This document shows, piece by piece, positions 27,001 to 38,512 of a DNA stretch of 64,000 nt (position 1 is its first letter; every line of letters starts with the position of its first letter). The notes beneath the pieces are model-generated. The model was not told where the DNA came from. It saw only the letters and a program-made list of their open reading frames with translations, and ran no database searches. Source of the stretch: Aphelocoma coerulescens (lineage: Eukaryota > Chordata > Aves > Passeriformes > Corvidae); assembly GCF_041296385.1 (NCBI RefSeq), contig NC_091013.1, positions 32,249,001 through 32,313,000 of the forward strand. The letters are read 5' to 3'. The position numbers were made by a program, and so were the translations under genes.

Positions 27001-30000
27001 TGGGCACAGCTAGGAAGACAGCAGAGGTTGGGTGTTGTTCATGGTGGTGTTTTTGGAGGGGCCTGGAAAAACTTACATGTGAATAGAAACTGTTGTGGTA
27101 GCTAGTCTTGGGCCAGAAAACATTTCCTGTCTCATTCTCTTCACTGGTACAGACACAGCCTCAAAACGTCCCTTGAAAGGGTCCAAAACAACACTGATCA
27201 TTAAAAAAATGAGAGTAATTATAAATCTTTCATTTTAACATCTTATCAATTTTATCTATTTATTTATTTAAAGTCATACTAACAGCTTGATGTTAATTAT
27301 GGCCTGTGACGAGTTGTAAACATAATTACAAGACGGGCTAAAAATGCTGTCATGTGGGAAGCACATAAGTCATAGCAAGCCAAATTCTTAAACTTAGCAA
27401 GTACCTTTTTCAACAGGAAAGTCAGTTTCAGGTACCAGCCTAAATCACAAGACTGCTGTATTTGGGGCAGGATGGGAGGGCTTAATCTTCTTTGTGTAGT
27501 TAAAATGTCAAATGTGCCAACTAAATTTAGCTTCTGCAGTTATATCTGTTACTGTAATGGGAAAGAACAGAGCAGAAATTAGGCATGTCCAGGCAAGGCA
27601 AGTTACAAATTTCCATGAGTTGTCCTGATAATGATTATATGGCTGTTAAAGCCTGGCTGGAATTTGAATTTGCTGCCTGGCTTGCAACTGCAGAATTGCT
27701 GGATCCATCTCCCGAATGCATTAGTGCAGGTGTCTGCTACAGTTCCAGGCACTCCAAGAAAGAAGTTGCTGCTTTTAGGTGGCAAAGTCTTTGTCAACTC
27801 TCTTAACAGTTCCTCCTGGATCTGCCTTTGCCTGCTGCCTTTTCCTGTGAGCCTGCAAGGTCCATCTGCCCTGGAAGCCTTTGGGGAAGAGTGTGGCTTC
27901 CTGCTGTCTGAGGGCAGGATCTGCCTTTGAACAGAGATCTGGGTAGCCCCACAACTACTCTGATCATCAGCTTCTCCATGGTGCTTTTCTGTCTAGCTGC
28001 AGGACCAGCTGGACTGCATTTCACCTATTTGGTGACTGTACACTGTGAAACAGAAGAGATTCATGTGTCAGCAGCTGGTAGTGTTTAGCATAGCCTGTAT
28101 TCTAATGCTTTCAAAAGATTTTACTAAAAGACTTTAGTTCCATAAGGGAACAAAAAGCAGAGAGATTTTATCTCCTTTCAGGAGGAAGGTGTTTTCAACG
28201 TTAATTTGCATAATTGTGTATCAGAAATTCATCAGGCTAGCCAGCTTTTCTGTTTAATTGTATAACTAAAGGGCATATTTGACCAGCTTTTTCAGCAGTT
28301 TTCTGGGAGGCAACAAATGCATAGCACGGGAACTACTTCCATTTGTAGTTGCCATCAGTTTGCAGATCCGAAGCCAGATACACACAAATAGATGAGGCAT
28401 CTACAGATACACCACACATTCCAGAAATACAGATGTGCTGTGTCGGGCACAAAGAAATGCAGCTTGGTGTTCCTCACCAGATACTTCCCTGAGAAAACTT
28501 TAGATTGCTAAGGGATTAATCAAATGTGATAATCCTGGATATACTGGGAATGCTTTGGTTTTTTTCTCAGTGGACTTTTTCTCCTGAGTGGCCTGGTGGG
28601 CCAACAGTTGGATATCTCCACTTGCAATTGCAGCAAGTATATTGCAGTGCATAGACTGTTCCTTGTGGAACATTTTTAATGCTCTCAGAGGCACAAAAGA
28701 GCACTGTGGCTGTACTCTCTGCAGTAAAGGTCTCTTACTGCAGTTTCTATCTACTCGTAAATTTTTTTAGTCTAACACTTTTCAAAATCTTTGTAATGAA
28801 GAAATACTGATGTGTGAAATTCCGCTTAGTAGCTCTCTCACTAGAAACACAAAAAAGTGCAAACCAAGGAAAATCCTGTCAGTTTTAACATTGGACACGA
28901 GAGGAAAAACATGATTTAGGGAGGGAGGTAACTGTATTTCTTTATTTCAAGGATATCTATATTGTTTGGAAAAAGTTTCCAACAATCCATTATACCTACT
29001 TGGTATTTATTTAAAAATACTCCACTCCTATTTCATACGCAATTGCTTAATACTTGCTTAACTTTTAGTTATGACTTATGCCATTGATTCATTAAAAATT
29101 AGACTCTTTTTTTTTTGCAAAGATACTTACAAGAAAAAGATACAGCTGTCCCAGAATAGAGTGGAAAGCCTCAGGGAGCACTGTGGTGATAATAGAGTCA
29201 TTGTTCTTAATCATTATATATCAGCTTTGAAACTTGATTGAAATATTTAAATATGCAATTAAATGACCTCATGGTGTATCAATGTCTGTAGGCATAACAG
29301 TACAAATTTTAACATGCTCAGGTCTGAAATGTAAGTCACTCACTACCGCTGATGGTATTTTTATTCTAACAAGTAAAATCCTTTTAATTCTCCGAAGGCT
29401 TCCTTGAACAAGGCTTGCTAGTTAAGGACGAGAAGAAATTACGAGAACATTATACCAGCACTATGCAGTTCAAACTGGATGTGCTGTCTCTTGTGCCAAC
29501 GGACCTGGCATATGTCAAGCTTGGTTTGAACTACCCTGAACTCCGATTTAACCGCTTGCTGAGGATCGCTCGGCTCTTTGAGTTTTTTGACCGTACTGAG
29601 ACCAGGACAAATTATCCGAACATGTTCCGTATCGGCAATCTCGTGTTGTACATTCTTATCATCATCCATTGGAATGCGTGTATATACTTTGCGATATCGA
29701 AGGTGATCGGGTTTGGAACCGACTCCTGGGTGTATCCCAACGTGTCTGTTCCGGAGTACGCGCGCCTGTCCAGGAAGTACATTTACAGCCTGTACTGGTC
29801 GACCCTCACACTGACAACCATCGGAGAAACACCGCCCCCCGTGAAAGATGAGGAGTATCTCTTTGTGGTCATCGACTTCCTGGTGGGTGTGCTCATCTTT
29901 GCTACCATTGTCGGTAATGTCGGCTCTATGATTTCCAACATGAATGCTTCCAGGGCAGAGTTCCAGGCCAAAGTGGATTCCATTAAACAGTACATGCAAT

Positions 30001-30806
30001 TCCGAAAAGTGACTAAGGATTTGGAAGCCAGGGTTATTAAGTGGTTTGATTACCTCTGGACCAACAAGAAAACAGTGGATGAGAAGGAAGTTCTCAAAAA
30101 TCTGCCTGACAAGTTGAAAGCTGAAATTGCCATCAATGTCCATTTGGACACACTGAGGAAAGTGCGTATATTCCAGGATTGTGAAGCTGGACTTCTCATT
30201 GAGCTGGTGCTGAAACTGAAACCTACGGTCTTCAGTCCTGGGGACTACATTTGCAAAAAAGGAGATATTGGAAGAGAAATGTACATTATCAAAGAGGGAA
30301 AATTGGCTGTGGTGGCGGATGATGGCATAACCCAATTTGTAGTCCTAAGTGATGGCAGCTACTTTGGTGAAATCAGCATCCTAAACATCAAAGGTAGCAA
30401 ATCTGGCAACAGGAGGACAGCCAACATTAGGAGTATTGGTTATTCTGATTTGTTCTGCTTGTCTAAGGATGATTTAATGGAAGCTCTCACAGAATATCCA
30501 GAAGCCAAAAAGGCTCTGGAAGAGAAAGGACGTCAAATTCTGATGAAAGACAATTTAATAGATGAGGAGGCAGCAAAAGCGGGAGCTGACCCAAAAGACT
30601 TGGAAGAAAAAATAGGACGACTTGAAGTAGCTCTGGATACGCTGCAGACTAGGTTTGCGAGGCTCTTGGCAGAATACTCCTCAGCTCAACAAAAGGTGAA
30701 ACAGAGACTTGCCAGAGTAGAAACCCGAGTGAAAAAATATGGTAGTGGCAGCTTATCAATTGCAGAAGCAGAGGCTGAAAAACCTGAGGAAGAGAAAAAG
30801 CAGTAA
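11966..30806 (+). CDS. CNGA3: Cone cGMP-gated channel subunit alpha-3 (whole gene, 8 coding exons)
   Basis: Joined exons are 11966-12066, 15686-15802, 17249-17428, 19009-19062, 22782-22901, 25065-25172, 26073-26179 and 29398-30806. They total 2196 nt and encode 731 residues. Every junction is GT-AG and in phase. CNGA3 forms the cGMP-opened cation channel of the cone outer-segment plasma membrane together with CNGB3, and it ends the phototransduction cascade. Landmarks: N-terminal MAKINTQ; charged repeat about 151-191; S1 from about 203; S2 about 235-260; pore TIGETPPP at 403-410 with the selectivity glutamate at 406; N-glycosylation sequon NVS at 377; C-linker; cyclic-nucleotide-binding domain with FGEI at 586-589 and RRT at 601-603; leucine-zipper-like coiled coil about 660-705. 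The length and close identity to vertebrate CNGA3 (CNGA1 differs in the N-terminus and pore flank) make the assignment firm. No disabling change is seen. Confidence 0.97.
15686..15802 (+). CDS. CNGA3: CNGA3 coding exon 2
   Basis: 117 nt (39 codons), acceptor TTTTTGTAG and donor GCAAG|GTAACA. It encodes a cytoplasmic N-terminal stretch containing [13 protein letters not shown] and [11 protein letters not shown], which aligns with the corresponding human CNGA3 region. It begins and ends in phase 2, so skipping it would keep the frame. Confidence 0.9.
17249..17428 (+). CDS. CNGA3: CNGA3 coding exon 3
   Basis: 180 nt, acceptor CCATGCAG and donor AACAG|GTAAGA. It encodes [20 protein letters not shown] and then [17 protein letters not shown], a well-conserved part of the cytoplasmic N-terminus; in CNGA channels this region lies near the calmodulin-responsive and assembly segments. 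It is phase-symmetric. Confidence 0.94.
19009..19062 (+). CDS. CNGA3: CNGA3 coding exon 4 (54 nt)
   Basis: Acceptor GCTTGCAG and donor GA|GTAAGT. It encodes [17 protein letters not shown], matching the WPLA...SNNTEE segment of mammalian CNGA3. It is very short, phase-symmetric, and recognised by this match plus strong splice sites. Confidence 0.9.
19172..19227. repeat. 28-bp tandem duplication in CNGA3 intron
   Basis: Two adjacent near-identical 28-base units (19172-19199 and 19200-19227), each starting CCTAAGAATATA and differing at two positions. It lies about 110 bp downstream of exon 4. Confidence 0.85.
22782..22901 (+). CDS. CNGA3: CNGA3 coding exon 5, Lys/Glu/Asp repeat
   Basis: 120 nt, acceptor TTGCACAG and donor GAAGA|GTAAGT. 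The 40 codons are almost only Lys, Glu and Asp, with 12-nt units encoding KKEE several times and then KKDD three times. The coding strand is almost entirely purine. Mammalian CNGA3 has only a short EEEKKTKKK here, so this segment is expanded by tandem repetition. It lies in the cytoplasm just before S1. It is phase-symmetric, so repeat gain or loss stays in frame. Confidence 0.9.
23994..24062 (-). mobile_element. CR1 LINE 3' tail fragment
   Basis: It starts with TCACAGAATCACAGAATCAC and continues through CATCAAGTCCAACCC, the reverse complement of the conserved avian CR1 3' end including the terminal 8-bp repeat. It is only about 70 bp long, a typical severely 5'-truncated insertion, in a CNGA3 intron. 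Confidence 0.9.
25065..25172 (+). CDS. CNGA3: CNGA3 coding exon 6 (S1)
   Basis: 108 nt, acceptor GCTTTTCAG and donor GTGCAG|GTACGG. It encodes [20 protein letters not shown] and FYNWCMLVC, the start of S1, nearly identical to mammalian CNGA3. It is phase-symmetric by length, but skipping it would remove S1. Confidence 0.95.
25427..25438. promoter_or_regulatory. CTCF-like core motif
   Basis: GCCACCTGCTGG fits the CTCF core consensus GCCMYCTRSTGG at every position. It sits inside a GC-rich patch (about 25384-25560) in the AT-rich intron between exons 6 and 7. Occupancy is inference only; motifs of this length also occur by chance. Confidence 0.35.
26073..26179 (+). CDS. CNGA3: CNGA3 coding exon 7 (S1-S2)
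   Basis: 107 nt, acceptor TTTCTTTAG and donor AACAG|GTGAGT. It encodes [20 protein letters not shown] and then [16 protein letters not shown], the S1-S2 loop and S2. It changes phase (2 to 1), so unlike the five preceding exons it cannot be skipped without a frameshift. Confidence 0.95.
26180..29397 (+). other. CNGA3: CNGA3 last intron
   Basis: A 3.2-kb intron. Around 26500-27950 several open frames occur on both strands without matching conserved exons. I see no recognisable repeat family and no gene. Confidence 0.7.
29398..30806 (+). CDS. CNGA3: CNGA3 coding exon 8 (S3 to C-terminus)
   Basis: 1409 nt from acceptor CCGAAG to TAA at 30804-30806. This single large exon encodes residues 263-731: S3, S4 with [16 protein letters not shown]5, the turret with the NVS sequon, the pore helix and filter TIGETPPP, S6, the C-linker, the cGMP-binding beta-roll with FGEISILN and the contact residues Arg602/Thr603, and the coiled coil. 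A large terminal exon is usual for this gene. The protein ends in an acidic/lysine tail (EEEKKQ). Confidence 0.97.
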
Positions 30807-31250
30807 TGGAGTATTTATATTTCCTCATTTATTGGAGAAAGTTGAAGCACTGAAAGCCATAAATGTATGTAAATATGTGTGTGCATACATAGACATAATT
30901 ATTTTTATATGAACTCAAGAGAATGTTTTTAGCATTTTTAACTGAAGCAGTATTTTCTTGTAAATAGAACACTGTCACTTTCTTCTTGGGGGAGATTTGG
31001 TCTGGCACTTGGGTACTTTTTCGTACTGAGAGTGGGTTTCTTACAAGTCATGCTCAGAATGTCTGTTTTGTTTGGTACCTGTGGGTCTTGACACATTGCC
31101 TCTTCCTGCGCATCATGCGTTAAGAAGGCATTGTACTTGAAGTAGAAGGGATTAATTTCTTTTCTTTTTGAGAGCTTAAAAATATTTATAGGGTACCCTG
31201 CTCTAACTTGCTACTTTAGTAGCTGATTAAATATATGGATGTATGTCTGG
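30807..31250 (+). other. CNGA3: Putative CNGA3 3' UTR
   Basis: AT-rich sequence follows the stop codon. The first plausible poly(A) signal is ATTAAA at 31226-31231, followed by a GT-rich stretch (GTATGTCTGGG). No canonical AATAAA precedes it. The real 3' end could lie further downstream. Confidence 0.4.
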
Positions 31251-34200
31251 GTTTCTCAAAATCTTTGTTCTTTCACAGTCTGTGCAAACAGTTGGACAAC
31301 AGCTAAGCAGTGTCAGGTACCTGGCCATTGCAGTGCACCCTGCACGTGTATGGAATAGCCGTGCATCCAGATGCTTTAGTCTGATTCTTTCTAATGAGCT
31401 GGGCTCTGCACAAAGGACCATGCTGACAGAGTAGCAGTGTTTATTCATGTCACTTCTGGCAGGGTCTGTGACAGCCTTTGCTGGTCTGCAACTGCTTCAC
31501 CAGGGGAGAGAGGAGGGGATCCTCCCTTCTGCTTTTTTTAGCCCAGTTCCATCCTCACTGGTAAAACCCACACTTGGAAAGGAGTCCCCTAAAGCCCACT
31601 GGTGGAAGGTGTCTGGGGCAATATGGCTTCACCGAACCTGGGAAAAGAGGGCCCTGGTGCATGCAGCTCCCATATGTAGGTTGCTGAGTGAACTCCCTGG
31701 CACGTGGGCAGTCCCTGAGGGAGGCTACTGAGAAATCCCATGGCCCAGCAGGGCAGGCTTTCCTTGCCTGCCAGGCAGCTTGCTCCCACAACAGGGTTGC
31801 TGAAAGGCAGGGAGAACAAGCCCTGTGTTGCAAAGTCATTCCACTCACTTAGGCCTTTGTTTTCCTCCTTTTCATTTCTTCTAAGGATGTCTACTCCATC
31901 TCCCTTTGCTGTTTACTGCCATCTTTTCTCCAAAATAGTTGTCACATTACCATGTTTCCATTAGTTAGGGAGAATGCAGAAGATACTAGCTTTCATTTTT
32001 TGCTGTACAGTATTTTGCTGTCATGCAACTTTTTCCCTATGTTACTTTCATCCTCCTGTATCTCACTGGCTTTTGAAAAGTATGGAGTAGCAGAGGCTGT
32101 TCAGCATGTACAGCATGGGATCCTCCAGTGGCATTAGGTATTACTAAGGGCAGTGCTTTGACTTTTAATTGTTTTCAGCCCTGACTTACAACAGTATCTG
32201 GGATTGATGGCCTGTTGGAAAATTGGTGAGAAACTCACTGAGAAGAGGGTGGTGTAACTGGGTGGTAGTGGAATGAAAAGAGACAGTTTTGCTAAACTGA
32301 GTACTACTGCTCAGAGTAAGCCCTTGTCGCTAGGCAAGCAGCTCTCCCCTTCTATTGACATTTCTGAGCCTGATGAGGGAGACAAATCTGTCAGTGATTA
32401 AGGAATGGGGCTTTGCCAACAACACTGGCAAAGCGACCACTGGGTAGTGAAGTCCACACATGGCCCATGTCTAAACTCCTGTTACTGTTAGCCTAGAAAC
32501 CAACTACACTTACAGATCTTCCCTAAATTGGGCTTAACTGCTGTTACCAAAGTATCCACTGATGGTAACAAGTGGTTTGGAAAGTAGCCAAGATCTGTAT
32601 GTGGCCAGTGGCACTTTGCTACTCCATACTCCATCAGCTGAATCTTGTCCTTACTTTCTTTAAGGGCTTGAGAGAAATGGGGGAGCTGCGAGAGGCTGGT
32701 TTTGGCAGGGGTGTAGTGCCCTTGGTCCCACCCAGAGGCAGGCAGGGCTGAGGTGGAGCTGGGCTTATTGCAGGGTGCCCCTGTGAGCACTGACGGTGCC
32801 GTCACAGGCTGCTCAACTTGAAACTTTCACCTCGTGACAGAGGTGGGTACTGCACTCGCCTTGGCTGACATTCACTGTTGTGTGACTCAAACCCACCTGG
32901 TATCTGGTAGGGGTTTTGTGCATATCAACATGTTCTCCATCAGTCATCATTCTCTGTAAAGACCTGTCTACCCAACACAGCACAGCTGTTCCAGTCCACT
33001 AGGGTGAGTAAAAACTGTTCAAAGTACTCTATACCAAATTTATACCTGTTTAAAAACCCTACAAACACAGGACTGCTTCTTTACCTGATGGATCAGAACA
33101 GCCTAATCTATCAGTTAAATACATGTTTGCTCTTCCCTTTCCGTGCCTCTTGATCTGGTTTTCATATGCCAGAAAAAGAGCATTTTGATGCTATTGGCTT
33201 CAGTCACTTTGAAACATACAGCTTCTGGCATGATGAAATCACATCCTTTGATGTCTTCATCTCTGTAAGATGTTTTTTCCTCTTCTTTAATGTGGCTACA
33301 ACATGTACATTAAAATACTTTGAGTACTATTCAAGCAACTCTCTGTTTTCTCTTATCCATATCCCTCTAGATTTTAGTGTTTCATGACAGACTTTGATCA
33401 TGTCAACATTACACAGCCCGGAAAATCATTAGCTGGAACAGAAATCTGAAGTGACAGAAAACCAAGAGGGAATGGTGGTCTCCCCTCACTGCAGGGCAGC
33501 TGGCACACAGCTTTGGTCGTGGGCCCAGTTTTGACACCATCCCTGTTTGCAGATACCACACAGGCACAAGAGCCTGACCATTATCCCACTGCCCAAGGGG
33601 TGCCAGGTCCCATGGGGTGCAGAGCCTGCCAGGCTCTTCATGCTGCTGCCACCTGTCTCCTGTCTTTCCCTTCCCAGCTCCAGGCAGGGTGGCACAGCAG
33701 GGACAGTGTCTTGTCTAGCAGAAGTGTGTGCAGCTTTCTGCTACTTGCACACAGGTCACCTACCAAAAATTGCCTGGCACAGACTGGGCTGGACAAGTCC
33801 TTCAACCCTGCCCCAAGAGAAAGCATGGAACAGGGCACTGCTTACAGAGCATTTGAACATAGGCCTTATATTTAGAAATAGGTTTAATGGCCACAGCACT
33901 CACTTCACATGGGCCTAAGTGGGTAGCCATGGGCTGGTACTGCTGCTCCAAACTGCCTGTGCAGAGTGAGACACCAGATGGGCAAAGTCTGAGATGTCTG
34001 AACATCTGCTCCACATGCAAAAGGAGAGGAAAGGCGGTGGAGTGGCACAACATGCTCCTGCTTGGAGTGGGCTTTTACAGGGAAAGGCTCTCAAGCTATG
34101 AACCCGGTACTCTGACAGCAAATGATTTCAGCCTTGCTCCTCTCTGAAGTGCTCGCAGTAGTAGCACCCCATCCTTTTACCCTCATTCCCTACTATTATT

Positions 34201-34400
34201 TTATTTTACAGTTTTTACAGCAGAAAACTACCCTGGAAAATTCAATTACCTGGACTTCAGAAGTAGCAGTGACAGCAAAACAGCTGATGTATTTGTACAG
34301 CCAAGGGTTGGGGTTTGCTTGACAGTGCAGCTTTCTTCAGAAACAGCCCAGGGAAGGTACAATTATGCTTTTAACTCTTGTCTCCAAGGCATCAGCTTTA
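31251..34400. other. Intergenic, no supported gene
   Basis: The DNA is moderately GC-rich with short open frames on both strands (for example 33513-33918 on + and 32488-32805 on -). None shows a chain of compatible splice sites or recognisable domains. No repeat family was identified. Confidence 0.5.
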
Positions 34401-34404
34401 GAGT

Positions 34405-34803
34405 TTCATTCTGGCCAAATATTTATTAATGTACAATAAGAGGGCTCTACTTTACATTAAAATCCAAACTGCTCATTGTCCTTTTCCCCCACAAAAGCAT
34501 TAGTGCTTTCTCTGAGCTGGTCCCTGTGTTGCTGGCTTTGGAAGACACACTCGTATTTGCATCACTGCTGATACCAAGGATGAGACATTCACAGGCCAAA
34601 CCTAGGCCAGGTTGTCCAGCGAGGTGACACAGGCAGACTAAAGGAGAGCTGCTCTTCACCCTCAAGATTTGCAAGATGACAGCATCTGCACTTGACTTCG
34701 AGGTCCCTCAGCTGTTCTAGTAATGTTTCCAACCTAGAACAAACAGAAAGAATCAAACCCTTGTCTACATAATTCAGCATTTGCAGAAACCCCTCATGTA
34801 TCC
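34405..34803 (-). other. Candidate terminal exon of an unrecognised - strand gene
   Basis: On the - strand a pyrimidine-rich acceptor (TTTGCTCTCAG, ending at 34804) precedes a frame that stays open for about 70 codons to TGA at 34589-34591. It encodes GFLQMLNYVDKGLILSV and then LETLLEQLRDLEVK, which could form an amphipathic helix. AATAAA (TTTATT at 34422-34427 on +) follows about 165 nt later. That layout is typical of a last exon. I recognise no family. A chance ORF with chance signals is a real alternative. Confidence 0.25.
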
Positions 34804-35106
34804 CTGAGAGCAAAACAAATTATGCACTAAATGGATCTGGCAACTGTACAGGCGGTTAAAGCGCAAGGTTGCAGTTGTGGCAGCTTTCCTGAGGAAAGCC
34901 ATCAGTCTGGGACTCCCCTCTCCTCCCAAGCCCCATCCACAGTCCAGAGCATGAGAAGGGCGCTTGAGGAGGGAAAAACACAAGCCCTGAGGAACAAGCT
35001 CTAGGGCTGAAAATGGTCAGGCCTTTTGTTTCTGAAATCCAGATTTTACAATCATTTCCAGCTCACCCTCAAGGGCTGAGGCTTGCTGCTGCCAACTGCC
35101 CTTGCA

Positions 35107-35560
35107 GCTTCACTGCAGCAAATACAGTTCTGCTGTTCTGTTTTCGCAGTCCTCCCCACTCCACATCCTAGGAGCGGAAGGAGGAGGAAAGGCTTGCACT
35201 CTTTAAGCAGTTATTTAAGGATGAACACAAACATTAGCTTTACTCCAGAAGCAACAGCAGGTCTCACAGATTTCCTTCATCAGAAGCTGGGACATCACCT
35301 GGGCTCCTCCAGGGAGAGTGCAGGTTGCAGTGCCAATGGCTCAGCTTCCATGGGCTGTCTTCCCAAGAGGCTGAGGAGGACACTATCCAGTTCTAACAGA
35401 GACCTGTCTTATTTGTACAGGTAAGTTGGGGTAGAGTACTAAAACATGGAAGGAATTTACTAACAGATGCTATTTCATTTTTCTTTCCTTAGCATTTGTG
35501 GTGGCTGGTACCAACCTTTCTGTAAGAGGGCAACTGAAGAACACTAACATGGAAAATCAG
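35107..35560 (+). other. Candidate two-exon + strand transcript with 72-nt intron
   Basis: On the + strand an acceptor-like CCCTTGCAG at about 35106 opens a frame that runs to a perfect donor, TACAG|GTAAGT at 35420/35421. Strong acceptor TTTCTTTCCTTAG ends at 35492, and the frame continues for about 17 codons to TAA. This conflicts with a - strand candidate exon at 35299-35392, so at most one is likely real. No protein family is recognised. Confidence 0.18.
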
Positions 35561-36299
35561 GAAAGCACAGCTGTATTCCAGAGCAATGGGCAGCTTGATG
35601 AATAGCTATTAATTTCTTAGCTTTTTTTTCTGTTTTAATACATTGTTTCTTTAGTCTCCTGACAAGGAAAAACCCCCAAACCATTCTGTTCTTACTGTCA
35701 ACAGTTATATTCTCTCATTGCCCTGGAAGGGGAGCCACCCCACAGCAGTCACACCTGAGCAGCCCCTTTAGGTGAGTAGCATGGCAAGAAGCCACAGGCA
35801 CTACTTGCCTTTTCAGAGAAGGAGACAGAGAAACACCAGAAGATTTTATTGTGTAGCCTGTCTCCAGGGCTGATGAGTCAAACCAACTGTGCTGTAAAGA
35901 TCTACTCTTTTTAGGAGAACCAATTGCCAGTTCCTCATCAAAGTACAAATACTTTACTTGCATAATAGTGCAGATAATTAATCCAACTTCCTGCAGTGGG
36001 ATTCCCACTGTTCTCAGATTACTCGTAGATTTAGGCTGTTTAAGTCCTCAGGCTGCTTGTTCACAGGTCCCATGCTTGGCCCAGGAAAGCCTCTCTTACA
36101 GCAGCAGCTTTGGGGACTCTCAGTGAAGGAAACAATCCAGAGGTGGGATTTTTAAGTTCTGACTATTGAAAACCTAATGCCTCATCTCTTTGCAGTAACA
36201 GCTGCCTCTGACCACACTTGCATCAATGTCAGGAAAAAAGCTTATTTCTAGCAGCACAAAGCTGCAGAGCTGTTCTAGAAAAGCACCTCATGCCTTTCC

Positions 36300-38512
36300 A
36301 AACACATCAATTACCACCACAGCTCATTTATCCTGTCAGCCACAGCCAGACTTCTCTGTGCATAGTTCAACCTGAGCACTGATAGCACAGGGAAGGCTCT
36401 TGGCTCAAGGTAGATTGACAGAGGAGCTGCCCCAAGGAGAAACACTTTCAATTGGCTGACAGTTTTGTTGCCATAACCTGACTGCACCAGCTGTGAGCAC
36501 TGGCAGCCAAAGAAGGATGAGTGCAGTGAGGAAGGAGCGAGAAAAGAGCCATGCAGCACCTTTGGGCAGCTGCTGGCAGTTCAAACTCACAGCCAAGAGC
36601 ACGGGTGACAGACATGCTGGGCAAGGGAGGCACCCCGAGCTGCTCAGCTTCCTGCCACAGGGGAGGGAGGCTGGTACAGAAGGGGTGCTGCAATCTGGAG
36701 CCAGAGAGAGAAAGCAGAGAAGGGAGTCCCTGCAGAGTTTTCTAAGCTGATTTACACTTAGTTTGGTGGCCAGAAGGGGCCCAAGCCAGACTGATCGGTG
36801 ACAGGAATGACTCCAGCAGGGCATGTTCCCCCTCCCCAGCCACTGCTTGCCAGTGCTGAGAGCAGACCTGTTGTGCAGCACAGCAGAGCTGCCTACTCCA
36901 TATGGGGGTTTAGTCCTACACAGCTTCACTCTTACTTGGGAAGGGTGAAGGGAAAAGTTCAGAGCAAACCCAGGAGGTGATGAGACCGACTGACGCTGCC
37001 ATCAGTCACTAGGAGACTCCCGAGGCTGCAATCATCCTCAGGATCCAAGATTCCCAGAAGAAAGGTAAAAAACAGCAGAGTATAGCTGCTGGAGGCTTCT
37101 ACCTTGCAGATGCCAGGAAGAAACTGCTGAAAGAGCCCATTTTTACCACCCACAGCCCTGCAGCAATGAGGCTTGGAGGCAGCAGGCAAATCACTGCCGC
37201 CAGCTGCCCCCAGTGCCACTGCTGGGCTGCAGCAGCACATGGTGTCCAAAAGTGCTGGCTCCAGGCCAGCCCTTGTCCTGCAAAAGAAGCCAAGAGCACC
37301 AAAGAGAAAGAAGGGACTAAATTCATCCTCTGAAGGTGGCAACAGAGGATGGGGGTGGTCCCAGAAATAGTCTCAAACCCAGGAAACCTTTCCTAGGGCC
37401 TAAAACACACAAATCCTTTCTCCTCCAAAATCAAAGCTAGCAAGAAAACTGCCTTGGATGATAACACTGCTTGTCCAAACTGCTGAAGGTCTGGAGCAGG
37501 ATTGCTTCTGAAAGGCCTGAGAATGTTGTCTGGAACAAATCCTAGCACAAGTGCAATGCTCTCACCCAGGCTGGCTGCTGGCCACTACAGCTAGGGCAAA
37601 AAGGAGAGCCTGGTGGCTCCAGCCCTACACCAAATCAGCCAGACAGGAATTTTGTTAGAAAGGGTATCATCATCTTGGGGATTTTAATTTTGGAATTAGA
37701 CCCTCCCCAGAGAGATTCAAGGTGTAAAAAAACAGTGCAAGAGCAACCCTTATCAGATGCTCACAAAGAGGTCTGTTTTGGAGTACCCAAACTGGCAAAG
37801 TCAAAATGTCTTTTGTTTTATTTCAGGTGGCTTGCTACAAAATTCATAGTATTCTTCATGCAAAGATGACAAAAATTAAAAAGCAGTGTGCATGGCCCAA
37901 AGGAGTTTTTTCTTCAGAAAAAAATCTTTCATGTAGAAAACATTATTCTGCCAAGTTTCCCATTTTTATTAAAATCAGTTAGGAAACAAAACCCCTTCAA
38001 TTTTAACATCTTGGCTCACCTGATCTTTACCCCTTGCTGCTCAAACAGAGTGCTTGCAAAGGGAAATGTTAAATCAAACGTAGCAACACATGATGTATGG
38101 CAGATCAAAACATGGAACAGGAAAGTTCAACTAGTTGCCATTTCATGGCCAGTTACTCCTGAGCACTGTTACTCACACTGCTGTCCTATACAGGTTTGGA
38201 AGCAGAAGGATGCAGTGGGAAGACAGATTTAAAGGATTTTCTCTGTGCATGACACCAATGGCACAGCAGATACCCCAGAGCCTTCAGTGACATTAACAAG
38301 AAAGGCTTCATGTCAGCTTTGCATGTAATGGTTGAGCCACAAATCTCTGCATTTTTTATCTTGACTTGACATTGGTCAGTCCAAGCCGTGAGCCAACGCC
38401 GCAGGAGCAGCAGGTGCAGTTGTTTGTAGTTGAGCTGTGCTGTCTGTCCTTCCAAGGGCACAGGTCTAGCTCCAGCAATTGCTGTCTGACTTTCAGTCAG
38501 CTCTGGTCTCAA
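36300..38512 (-). other. Cluster of exon-like - strand open segments
   Basis: Several - strand frames follow pyrimidine-rich acceptors. One starts at 37277 after TTGGCTTCTTTTGCAG. One starts at 36694 after CTCTCTCTGGCTCCAG and encodes LPPLWQEAEQLG. One near 36447 follows AGTGCTCACAG and encodes NKTVSQLKVFLLG. Another open segment is 38186-38500. I could not join them into one reading frame, and some of the open sequence may itself be intronic pyrimidine tract. Together with 34405-34803 and 40880-41734 they suggest, but do not prove, a - strand gene between CNGA3 and UBE3A. Confidence 0.2.

Noticed and set aside
29439..30335. 298-codon open frame on the - strand
   Set aside because: It is an antisense shadow of CNGA3 coding exon 8. 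It has no splice signals or promoter of its own, and codon constraint on the + strand explains it.
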